Below, in pieces: positions 26,371-34,086 of a stretch of DNA of 56,250 bases. Origin of the DNA: Halorussus litoreus (GTDB taxonomy: Archaea > Halobacteriota > Halobacteria > Halobacteriales > Haladaptataceae); the NCBI RefSeq assembly GCF_003382685.1, contig NZ_QLVG01000047.1, positions 1 through 56,250 of the forward strand, read 5' to 3'. Made by a program: the position numbers and the translations under genes. Each line of letters opens with the position of its first letter. Within the stretch, counting starts at the first letter, position 1. The notes beneath the pieces were generated by a model. That model saw nothing but the letters and a program-made list of their open reading frames with translations, did not search any database and was not told where the DNA came from.

Positions 26371-28941
26371 GTGTCAATTAGACGAGCAAAATCAGTCGAT
26401 TCTCTCTACGAAGACTGCGAGGACTACGATCTCGTCGTCGTTCCAGAGGCACCGCTCGCGAGAGCGCTGAACCGTCGATTGGACGAACCCCGCCTGGGAG
26501 CGTTCGCAGCCACGCCTCGCCGACTCGCGGTGAGTCGAGAAACGAGGCCCGACGATAGACAGCTCTTCCTCGAAGTCGTCGACCGAACGGAACTCGGCTG
26601 GAAACGGGCCTCGCACCTCGTCAGCGCCGTCCTCAACTGCTGGGAGAAGTCGGGCGACGTCGAGGCCATCCTCGGCTACGACCGCTTCGACGACGAAGCG
26701 ACGCGAACGGTCGTCGACATAGCAAAGCGAACCGAGACTCGCCATCGACGACTTGCAGAGTACAGCGTCGAAGACGACCAATCCATCGCAGTCGTCGGTC
26801 CCGAGTTCTTCACGGAATTGGAGCTCTCCGTCCTCCCCGACGAGTACGACGAAATTTCGCCGTTCGCCGAAGACGCCTTCGACAGGCCGCCGTTCCACGT
26901 CTTCGACTCGACGGCCGCCATCGTCGATACACTGCTTGACACGGTGTCCGCCGAGAACGCGGAGGACGTCGCGGTCGTGATGAATCAGGGAGGCACGTTC
27001 CCCGCGCTGGTCGAATCCGCGCTCGAAGCAGAAGACGTCCCGTTCCACGGCGGACCGGGCTTCGCGGACGAATCCTTCCACCGGCTCTTCGTCCAGTCGC
27101 TCCGCGCGGGATTTGCCGGAAGCGACCTCCGGGTGAAGGACGTCAAGCCGATACTCGCCGAACTCGACGAGTCGCCGAGTATCGACCACGACGAAAAGCG
27201 GCTCTCGGCCGTGGACCTCCGAGAAGTCGACTGGCTCGACTCCTTCTGCGACTCGCTCGACGACTGCACGTTCAGGACCGCGCTCGAACAGTTCGAGCAG
27301 CGAGCAGACAGCCCACTCACCCGCTTCGAGGAGGAACTGGAAACGCTCAGCATCGCGGACGAGCCCGTGACGGAGACCGCCGTGGACGAACTCGCGTTCT
27401 ATCTCCAAAGCTACGACGTGCCGGTCGACCGCGAGGACGAGGGCGTCCTACTCGCCGCCGCGAAGTCCTCTGCGTACGTCGACCGCCCGGTGGTGTTCTA
27501 CCTCGGTCTCGACCAGGACTGGACGTACTCCCCGCCCGTCTGGCCGTGGGTCGACGAGGAAAGCGAGTTCGAGCGCCATCTCGACCAGTTCCAGTTACTC
27601 ATCCAGAACGGCGTCGATCAGTACTACCTCGTCCGAGACGAAGCGGGTGGGTCCCCCGTAACCCCCTGCCTCTACTTCGAGGAGCTACTCGACGAGGAGT
27701 TCGACCGCTTCAGAGACCTCGATTCGATTCCACACGGCCACGTCAGGTACGCGACCGAGGACGGATTCCAGCGAGAACCCCGTGACGTCGAACCGGAGTC
27801 GGTCGAGACCATCAGCCAGTCGAGCCTGAACACGTACGCCAACTGCCCGCGAGACTACTTCTTCAGTCGCATCGTCGACTCGCCCGACCAGGATTACTTC
27901 CGCGAAGGCAACCTGTTCCACGACTTCGCCGAATTCTACGTCCACCATCCCGAGTTCGTGGATGGCGAGACCATCAACGACGTAGTCGAGGCGATGCTCG
28001 ACGAGATGTCGCAGTTCGTCGGCGACGTCGACCGACCGGTCCTGGAAACCAAGTATCGAATTGGCATCCAGAACGTCGTCGAGTACCTCGACGAGAATCC
28101 GCCCGACGTCGACTCGTTCGTCACGCCCGACGGCGGACGATGGACGAACACCTTCGCGGACCACTTCGACCGATCCGTCGATTCAGACGCCACCGAGCGC
28201 TGGTTCGAGAACGACCACCTCGGACTCAAGGGGAAGATCGACCTCGTACACGGTCCAAACCGCCTCCTTGACTACAAGAGCGGGAGCAAGAAGTCGGCGT
28301 ACTCCATCGTGAAGCACTCGTCGTTCGATCCAATGACCGACGAGCCGAACTTCCAGGCCCTGCTCTACCTCGCGCACCGCCGGAGCGAACGTCCGGGCGA
28401 GCGACTGGAATTCACCTTCTTCCACTTCTTCGAGACCCTCGACGAGGTCGTCGCCGGTGAGGCAGACGTCGAGGACACGCTTACGAAGGTCACCTACTTC
28501 CCGATGCCATTCGACGAGTACGTGGCTTCCCGAGATGCCTTCGAGAAGCTATGCGACGGGTACAAGGACTGTCGACAGACGTTCGAGGACCTCGGCTACG
28601 AGCGCTATCGGGAGATAATGCAACGTCACTCGTTCCCCGATACGACCGACAAGAGCGAACTCCGCGAGTCGGCTTTCTCGGAGGCGTTCGCCGTGGACGT
28701 GGCGGCTGCTGTCTCGGAAGACGTAGATGCCGAGAAAGGCTGTGATCAAGCGATTCGGGAACTCAATGGGGTCCGGAAGCGGAACTTCTTCGAGGAAGAA
28801 GTGGACGCCTTCGAGGAGTTCGTCGACGAACGCTTGGACGAGTTGAACCGCTACCGCGCAGGCGACGCCCGCTTCCCCGTGGGTGAACCGAACTTCGACC
28901 GCGTGGACAACCGCGACCTCGTCCTCACCGACGATGACTGA
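26371..28941 (+). CDS. AddB/RecC-like protein with PD-(D/E)XK nuclease
   Basis: 856 aa from GTG at 26371; the nearby ATG at 26360 is out of frame. The N-terminal half has the layout of an inactivated SF1 helicase: it starts YDLVVVPEAPLARALNRRL without a Walker A Lys, and later has VVFYLGLDQDW and YYLVRDEAGG in the positions of late helicase motifs. The C-terminal nuclease begins SQSSLNTYANCPRDYFF (near 482-497), with GKIDLV near 620 and LLDYKSGSKK near 632 as the D...(D/E)xK residues. Unlike bacterial AddB, no second cysteine cluster is present near the C-terminus, so an iron-sulfur cluster is unlikely. The helicase partner follows 37 bp downstream. Confidence 0.8.
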   Translation: MSIRRAKSVDSLYEDCEDYDLVVVPEAPLARALNRRLDEPRLGAFAATPRRLAVSRETRPDDRQLFLEVVDRTELGWKRASHLVSAVLNCWEKSGDVEAILGYDRFDDEATRTVVDIAKRTETRHRRLAEYSVEDDQSIAVVGPEFFTELELSVLPDEYDEISPFAEDAFDRPPFHVFDSTAAIVDTLLDTVSAENAEDVAVVMNQGGTFPALVESALEAEDVPFHGGPGFADESFHRLFVQSLRAGFAGSDLRVKDVKPILAELDESPSIDHDEKRLSAVDLREVDWLDSFCDSLDDCTFRTALEQFEQRADSPLTRFEEELETLSIADEPVTETAVDELAFYLQSYDVPVDREDEGVLLAAAKSSAYVDRPVVFYLGLDQDWTYSPPVWPWVDEESEFERHLDQFQLLIQNGVDQYYLVRDEAGGSPVTPCLYFEELLDEEFDRFRDLDSIPHGHVRYATEDGFQREPRDVEPESVETISQSSLNTYANCPRDYFFSRIVDSPDQDYFREGNLFHDFAEFYVHHPEFVDGETINDVVEAMLDEMSQFVGDVDRPVLETKYRIGIQNVVEYLDENPPDVDSFVTPDGGRWTNTFADHFDRSVDSDATERWFENDHLGLKGKIDLVHGPNRLLDYKSGSKKSAYSIVKHSSFDPMTDEPNFQALLYLAHRRSERPGERLEFTFFHFFETLDEVVAGEADVEDTLTKVTYFPMPFDEYVASRDAFEKLCDGYKDCRQTFEDLGYERYREIMQRHSFPDTTDKSELRESAFSEAFAVDVAAAVSEDVDAEKGCDQAIRELNGVRKRNFFEEEVDAFEEFVDERLDELNRYRAGDARFPVGEPNFDRVDNRDLVLTDDD

Positions 28942-28977
28942 ACAAGCCCTACCGACGACCCATCCGGCTCACCCACA

Positions 28978-31869
28978 ATGACCGACCCTACACCCAACGA
29001 CCGACAGCGCAAACTCATCCAGAACACCGACGGCATCTATCTCGTCGACGCCGGGGCTGGCACCGGGAAGACGTTCACCGTCACCCGGCGGTACGCGAAC
29101 ATCTTGGCGCAGGATGGCGTCGAACCGGACGACATCCTCCTCATCACGTTCACGGACAACGCGGCGACCGAGATGCGCGAGCGCATCGTCTCCCACTGCG
29201 ACTACGAAATGCGACAGCTGGCGGACGCGCCGATCCAGACGTTCCACAGTCTCTGTCACGACATTCTCCGCGAGTACGGCGTCGACGCGCCGACGCACCT
29301 CGACATCGACGACCGGATCACCGAATCGACCAGCATCGTGAGCGACGACATCGTCGAGGAGGCACTCTTCCGGGAATTCGTCGACCGATTCGGTGACGAC
29401 CATCCGGAGTACGCCGACTTCCTTCGCGTCGTCCGCGACCGGACGAACCTCCTCGACCTCGTCAATCAACTCGCCGCGAAAGGCGTCTTCCCCACCGAAG
29501 ACGGCTGGTATCGAAACGGCGAACGGTACCTCGACGGCGACTTCGAGGCGTTCGAGGAGTTGTTCGACGAGGTGAATCGTCCTCGGAACGGGGGACGCAA
29601 GCAGTCGGCGCTCCGGAAGAAGCTCGGTCGGTACGGACGCAACAAGTGCTACCTCCCCGACGCGCCGGAAAAAGGGGAACTTCGCGGTGGCCGAGGGACC
29701 AAGCAGGTACCCCGCGAGGTCGCCGAGCGAGTCTTCGACGACGACCGCGAGGCGCTCAAGGAGTTCGTCCACGACGTATACTACGAGTACGTCGAGTTCG
29801 CACTCCGAAGGAACTACCTCAACTTCGGCTTCCTCCAGTTGTTCGCGTTCGTACTGCTCTGCGAGGACCATCGCGTTCGAGAGGAAGTCTCGTTCGAGTA
29901 CGCGATGGTCGACGAGTTCCAGGACTCCAGCGAGATCCAGTTCAAGCTCGCGCTCCTGCTCGCCAATACTGACAATCTCTGCGTGGTCGGCGACTGGAAG
30001 CAGAGCATCTACTCGTTCCAATACGCGGCGGTCGAGAACATCCAGCAGTTCCGCGAGCGCCTGACCTGCTTCGCCGACGAACTGAACGAGGACGCCGAGG
30101 ACCACGAGCGAGTGGGGTTCCCGACTGACGACGTGACCGACATCGCGCTGGTCGAGAACTACCGCTCGACCCAGGATATCCTCGACTTCTCCGAACACAG
30201 CCTCATCACGCCCGCGACGAGTACGGACGAGATCGACGAGCAAGCGATGCGCGACCGAATCGTCTCGCTCGAATCGAACGCCGACCGTGAAAACTCGAAT
30301 ATCGAGGCGATTCAGAGCGACGATGAGTACGAATCCGTTCTCACGAAGATTCAGGAAATCGTCGGCAACGAGGCGTACGCGGTCGAACCAACTGAGGGGG
30401 AGGGGAAGGAGGTGAGGAAGGATTCCGACGAACTCCGAGCGCCGCGCTACGAGGACGTCGCAGTCCTCACTCGAACGCGGGACTTCGGCCGCGAACTCCA
30501 GCAGATTGCCGACGAGTACGGGCTGCCGATGGCCTACGAGGGCGGCGTCGAGTTGTTCCGAACCGACGAGGCGAAGCTCCTGCTGGCGTGGCTCCGCATC
30601 CTCGAATCCGATGCCGACCGGGGCTGGGCGACGGTCCTCGAAAGAGCGGGCTACGGTCTCGATGAGGTCAAGCACGCTGTCAAGCGCAACGAATATCCAT
30701 CTGACATGCTCGCCTTCCGCGACGAACTGGCGAGTATCGACACCATCGGTGGCGTCGTACGTCGGGTGTTCTCGAAGTACGGATTCGACGACGCGTACGC
30801 CGACGTGCTGTTAGAAACGCTTCAGTCGGCATTCGACGCGACAACCATGACGCGTGGCGACCTCGTCCAGTTCATCGAGCGTGGAATCGAAGCGGGGAGT
30901 ACCCACGAGGTGAACGACAGCGCCGGGACGAATTCCGTGACGGTCCAGACGATCCACGCCGCGAAGGGGCTCGAACACCCCATCGTGATCCTGGCGAACG
31001 TGAACGAGAACCGGTTCCCACCGACCGGCGTCGACGCGACTGCGATCACCTACGAGGACCCGGTAGGTCTGCGCCAGCGCAAGCAGTACGCCGAGGCGCA
31101 CGGCCACCCCTACGTTTACGACAACTGGCGCGTGGACGTACTGCGGAAATGTCTACCGCAGGAGTATGACGAGGAGCGACGACTCCTGTACGTGGCGATG
31201 ACTCGCGCGGAGAGCCATCTCGTCCTCTCGGCTGGCGAGTCGCCCAGCGGCCTGTTCGAGAATCTGCCCATCGAGCCCCAGAGAGTCGAACCAGACGTCG
31301 CGGTGGACGACTCGACGCAGACCGAACAGGCTCACCTCCAGATCTCCGTCTCGACTCGTGATGGCCCGGAAGGCTACACGCCGCACACGCTGATGCGCGA
31401 CGACGTGTTCGAGGAGGTGGAGGAGGGTGAGGGAATCGAGTTCGGGTCGCGGACACACGCGTTCGCGGAGCGGTACGCGCTCGGCGAAAACGTCGACCTG
31501 TCGAACGAGGACGAACGGAACGTTCGAGCGCTTATCGACTCGCTCGACGGCGAGCTCCGCGTCGAGGAGAAGGCATATCTCCCGCTCACGGTGGAGGGCG
31601 AACGGGTCACCATCTCGGGCATCGTGGACCTGCTCCACGTCACTCCCCAGACGGTCGAGGTTATCGACTATAAGACGGACAGGAGTCGGCACGCGCGCTC
31701 GGAGTATCGGAAACAGTTGAGCGTGTACTACCACGTCGTACGGGAGTGTTATCCCGAACGGGAGATTTCTGCAAGCTTGTTTTATACGCTCGATGGGGTG
31801 CGTGACGAAGTAACGCCAATGTCGAGGGAGGAGATCGAAGCGCTGGTTCAGGGGCAAGAGGACGGATAG
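28978..31869 (+). CDS. AddA/UvrD-like helicase-nuclease
   Basis: 963 aa. All SF1A helicase motifs are present: DAGAGTGKTFTVTRRY near 25, ITFTDNAATEMRERI, the Q/S motif QTFHSLCHDIL, DEFQD near 311, VVGDWKQSIYSFQ near 338, NYRSTQDIL, TIHAAKGLEHPIVIL near 657 and LYVAMTRAESHLVL near 737. The C-terminal PD-(D/E)XK nuclease is complete (ISGIVDLL, VEVIDYKTD near 892, YRKQLSVYYHV). With the upstream AddB-like subunit it should form a two-nuclease DNA-end-processing machine, as AddAB does in bacteria. Here it is element cargo beside defence genes, so degradation of invading DNA ends is more likely than chromosomal recombination repair; that part is inference. Confidence 0.87.
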   Translation: MTDPTPNDRQRKLIQNTDGIYLVDAGAGTGKTFTVTRRYANILAQDGVEPDDILLITFTDNAATEMRERIVSHCDYEMRQLADAPIQTFHSLCHDILREYGVDAPTHLDIDDRITESTSIVSDDIVEEALFREFVDRFGDDHPEYADFLRVVRDRTNLLDLVNQLAAKGVFPTEDGWYRNGERYLDGDFEAFEELFDEVNRPRNGGRKQSALRKKLGRYGRNKCYLPDAPEKGELRGGRGTKQVPREVAERVFDDDREALKEFVHDVYYEYVEFALRRNYLNFGFLQLFAFVLLCEDHRVREEVSFEYAMVDEFQDSSEIQFKLALLLANTDNLCVVGDWKQSIYSFQYAAVENIQQFRERLTCFADELNEDAEDHERVGFPTDDVTDIALVENYRSTQDILDFSEHSLITPATSTDEIDEQAMRDRIVSLESNADRENSNIEAIQSDDEYESVLTKIQEIVGNEAYAVEPTEGEGKEVRKDSDELRAPRYEDVAVLTRTRDFGRELQQIADEYGLPMAYEGGVELFRTDEAKLLLAWLRILESDADRGWATVLERAGYGLDEVKHAVKRNEYPSDMLAFRDELASIDTIGGVVRRVFSKYGFDDAYADVLLETLQSAFDATTMTRGDLVQFIERGIEAGSTHEVNDSAGTNSVTVQTIHAAKGLEHPIVILANVNENRFPPTGVDATAITYEDPVGLRQRKQYAEAHGHPYVYDNWRVDVLRKCLPQEYDEERRLLYVAMTRAESHLVLSAGESPSGLFENLPIEPQRVEPDVAVDDSTQTEQAHLQISVSTRDGPEGYTPHTLMRDDVFEEVEEGEGIEFGSRTHAFAERYALGENVDLSNEDERNVRALIDSLDGELRVEEKAYLPLTVEGERVTISGIVDLLHVTPQTVEVIDYKTDRSRHARSEYRKQLSVYYHVVRECYPEREISASLFYTLDGVRDEVTPMSREEIEALVQGQEDG

Positions 31870-32204
31870 GAAGACAAACGTCGAGCCTGGTTTCGTTTCT
31901 GGTGATAACCAAAGATCGACGGTCCGTTGTGATCGACCACTATGATGTGTGACAGTCGTTCTCTAGGGTACGCAGGTGGGTGGCGAGTTTCCTTAGTTTA
32001 CATTCCTCGTCGGTGTGACCTCTTGCCAGAAGTATACGCACTCCCAAATCAACACCTCGTGGTAGCTACGCAGCCTCGGTGACGGTTCATCGTCATAGCC
32101 GAAATCCAAATTAGCACCTATAATCGTACTCGGCGATCCGTCCGTTATCTCCGATAGCTGCTAGCGGGCCGAGCCCCCTATTCGGGGATTCGGTGGGGAT
32201 CGAA

Positions 32205-32378
32205 GCGCGGTCGGAGCACGGTCAGGGGGCGGTCGGAGCGCGGTCGGAGCGCGGTCGAGGCGCGGTCGGGGTGCGGTGATGACCGCGGTGATCGCGGTTA
32301 TTCGCGGTCGTTCGCGGTCAGTCGCGGTGGATTCGCGGTCAGGGCGCGGTCCCACCGCGGTACCGGCGCGGTACCGCG
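32205..32378. repeat. Helically phased GCGGT array (16 copies) ending in a perfect inverted repeat
   Basis: The motif CGGT, preceded by G in all but one copy, starts at 32208, 32219, 32230, 32241, 32252, 32263, 32274, 32286, 32295, 32305, 32315, 32325, 32336, 32347, 32358 and 32369. Spacings are 11 bp (six times), 12, 9, 10, 10, 10, then 11 bp (four times), so all copies face the same side of the helix. The first part has the unit GCGCGGTCGGA and the middle ATTCGCGGTC. The array closes with CGCGGTACCG-GCG-CGGTACCGCG (32356-32378), a perfect 10-bp inverted repeat. Confidence 0.95.
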
Positions 32379-32705
32379 ACCGCCCCTGCCAGAATCGTTC
32401 AAAACCCCGCGAGAGCCAATTTCGATCTATAATTACCGCCAGCTAGGGTGCGAGTGACCCGGAAATCGGCGGCTCACGAGTAAACAACCCTTGAAGCTCT
32501 CCGCCGTCGTCGTTTTTCTGGTTGAAGACAATCGGAATGAATGTAGATCGCAGAGGGACAAAACCCTCGATAGCCGAGAGTTCGCGGTCAGTATGGCTTC
32601 TACCGGCTATTTCCCGATCGAATCCCCGTTTTATTCCCAGTTTATAGAGCGTTCGCGGCCAAAATCGGCTCTACCGTCGATATTCGGAATTTGAACGAAG
32701 ACGCC

Positions 32706-32714
32706 TTTTTATTC
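32706..32714 (+). promoter_or_regulatory. TATA box upstream of the recombinase operon
   Basis: TTTTTATTC lies 24-32 bp before the ATG of the leader ORF and about 160 bp before the recombinase ATG. No other TATA-like stretch lies nearer the recombinase start. Confidence 0.5.
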
Positions 32715-32737
32715 TCTCGACTATTGCCGACACTCCT

Positions 32738-32881
32738 ATGCACGCCCTAGCCCCTACAGTCTCTGCAGCTCCACCGTTTGCGGGAGCGCGGAGGTCCCCT
32801 TCGAGCACGAAACAGGCAAACCACTCGGTACTCGCGAACTGTAACTTCTCGCCCTCAATACGGGGTGGAAACGATGAGTGA
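32738..32881 (+). CDS. Possible 47-aa leader ORF overlapping the recombinase start
   Basis: ATG at 32738 lies 24-32 bp behind the TATA-like TTTTTATTC (32706-32714), the best promoter in this region and correctly placed for a leaderless mRNA starting at this ATG. The frame stays open for 47 codons and ends with TGA at 32879-32881, overlapping the recombinase ATG (32874) by 8 bp. The peptide is Ala/Pro/Ser-rich and not acidic, so it may work by translation coupling rather than as a protein. It could also be chance. Confidence 0.35.
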   Translation: MHALAPTVSAAPPFAGARRSPSSTKQANHSVLANCNFSPSIRGGNDE

Positions 32882-33992
32882 CTTCGAGGGCGAGGACAAA
32901 CTCGACGAGATCCTCCGACACGTTGATCCGCGCTCGGATCTCGACTCGGTTCCGGCTACAGAAGCCGTAGACAAGTACCTCGAATCACGCTCGTCCGAGG
33001 TCACGGGCAATACCCGCTCGGAATACGAGGCCAAACTCGGCAATTTCATAGAATTCTGTGACCAGCGCGACATCGAACAGGTAAAGAATCTCGATGGAGC
33101 GGCGTTGGACGACCTCAAAGTCTGGATCAGAGAGGAAGTTCCAGAAGTAACCAAAGAGTACAGTCCGAAGACGATGCGGGACCAGATGTACCTGCTACGG
33201 AACTTCCTCAGGTACCTCGAACAGATCGAGGCCGTCCCGGCCGGACTCCATGAGAAGGTCGACGTTCCAGAACTCGAAAGCGACGACGGCGTTAGCGACG
33301 AGTTCCTCGAAGCAGAACGCGTTCGGTCGATCCTCGACCACCTCTCAACCTTCGAGTACGCGTCGCGAGAGCACGTCGTGTGGCTCCTTCTCTCCCTGAC
33401 TGGTGGCCGGAAAGGAGCCATCCACAGTCTCGACGTGGACGACTGCCACGTGGACGGTGAGAACTACATCGAATTCAGACACCGCCCGGAACAGGGGACG
33501 AGATTGAAGAACGGGATGAAGAGCGAACGCGAGGTCAGCATTCCCGCGTCTGCAGCTGAGGCCTTCAGCGATTACGTCGAGACCACCCGAATCGGCGTCA
33601 CTGACGACTACGAACGCCGTCCACTTCTCACGACCAAGTACGGTCGCGTCTCGAAGTCGACGCTCACGAAGGACGTCTACAAGTGGTCCCGACCGTGCAT
33701 GATCTCGGACGACTGTCCACACGAGCGCAGTGTCGACGAATGTTCTGCGGCTACGAACTTGGACGTCGCGTCGAAATGCCCGTCAAGTGCGTCTCCGCAT
33801 CGAGTTCGGACGGGCTATCTGACGACGGAGCGGAAGAACGGCGCCCCGAAGGAGGTGCTCAGTGAGCGGTGCGACGTGAGCGAATCGATCCTCGAAAAGC
33901 ACTACGAGTTCCTCTCCGAAGAGGAACAGCGGAAGATGCGTCAGCGTATTTTGAAGGAGGTCCGCGGCGATAGTGACGGATACGCAGGATGA
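32874..33992 (+). CDS. Tyrosine recombinase (phage-integrase family), internal copy
   Basis: 372 aa from ATG at 32874 (SDFEGEDKLDEILRHVD). It has a SAM-like N-terminal DNA-binding domain (VDKYLESRSSEVTGNTRSEYEAKLGNF...) and a catalytic domain with Arg in TGGRKGA near 176, HRVR near 308 and the nucleophile Tyr in HYEFLS near 343. Four cysteines between the catalytic motifs (MISDDCPHERSVDECSA... region) resemble the zinc-like insert of haloarchaeal integrases. It is only distantly similar to the recombinase at 37692, is 5 kb from any att site and lies behind the phased array, so it may act on a different target such as that array. All catalytic residues appear intact. Confidence 0.85.
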   Translation: MSDFEGEDKLDEILRHVDPRSDLDSVPATEAVDKYLESRSSEVTGNTRSEYEAKLGNFIEFCDQRDIEQVKNLDGAALDDLKVWIREEVPEVTKEYSPKTMRDQMYLLRNFLRYLEQIEAVPAGLHEKVDVPELESDDGVSDEFLEAERVRSILDHLSTFEYASREHVVWLLLSLTGGRKGAIHSLDVDDCHVDGENYIEFRHRPEQGTRLKNGMKSEREVSIPASAAEAFSDYVETTRIGVTDDYERRPLLTTKYGRVSKSTLTKDVYKWSRPCMISDDCPHERSVDECSAATNLDVASKCPSSASPHRVRTGYLTTERKNGAPKEVLSERCDVSESILEKHYEFLSEEEQRKMRQRILKEVRGDSDGYAG

Positions 33993-34086
33993 GATTGCTG
34001 TTATTTGCCCATAGAGTTGGACAGGTTGAGATTCGTAATGTATGCCACGTGTCATGGAAGGAGGCCAGTTGCGCAAGGCAACCTGC

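Larger units (their letters stand above)
31870..32737. other. 870-bp non-coding region before the recombinase
   Basis: The only structured part is the phased GCGGT array at 32205-32373, annotated separately. The remainder holds two further isolated GTTCGCGG motifs (near 32579 and 32651). No ORF with haloarchaeal composition, no tRNA and no recognised origin box is seen. Confidence 0.6.

Noticed and set aside
32205-32378. CRISPR array
   Set aside because: Repeat units are 10-11 bp with no spacers, and there are no cas genes in the window.
32491-32694. 67-codon frame starting with TTG in the recombinase leader region
   Set aside because: It has no promoter or ribosome site and its composition is not haloarchaeal.
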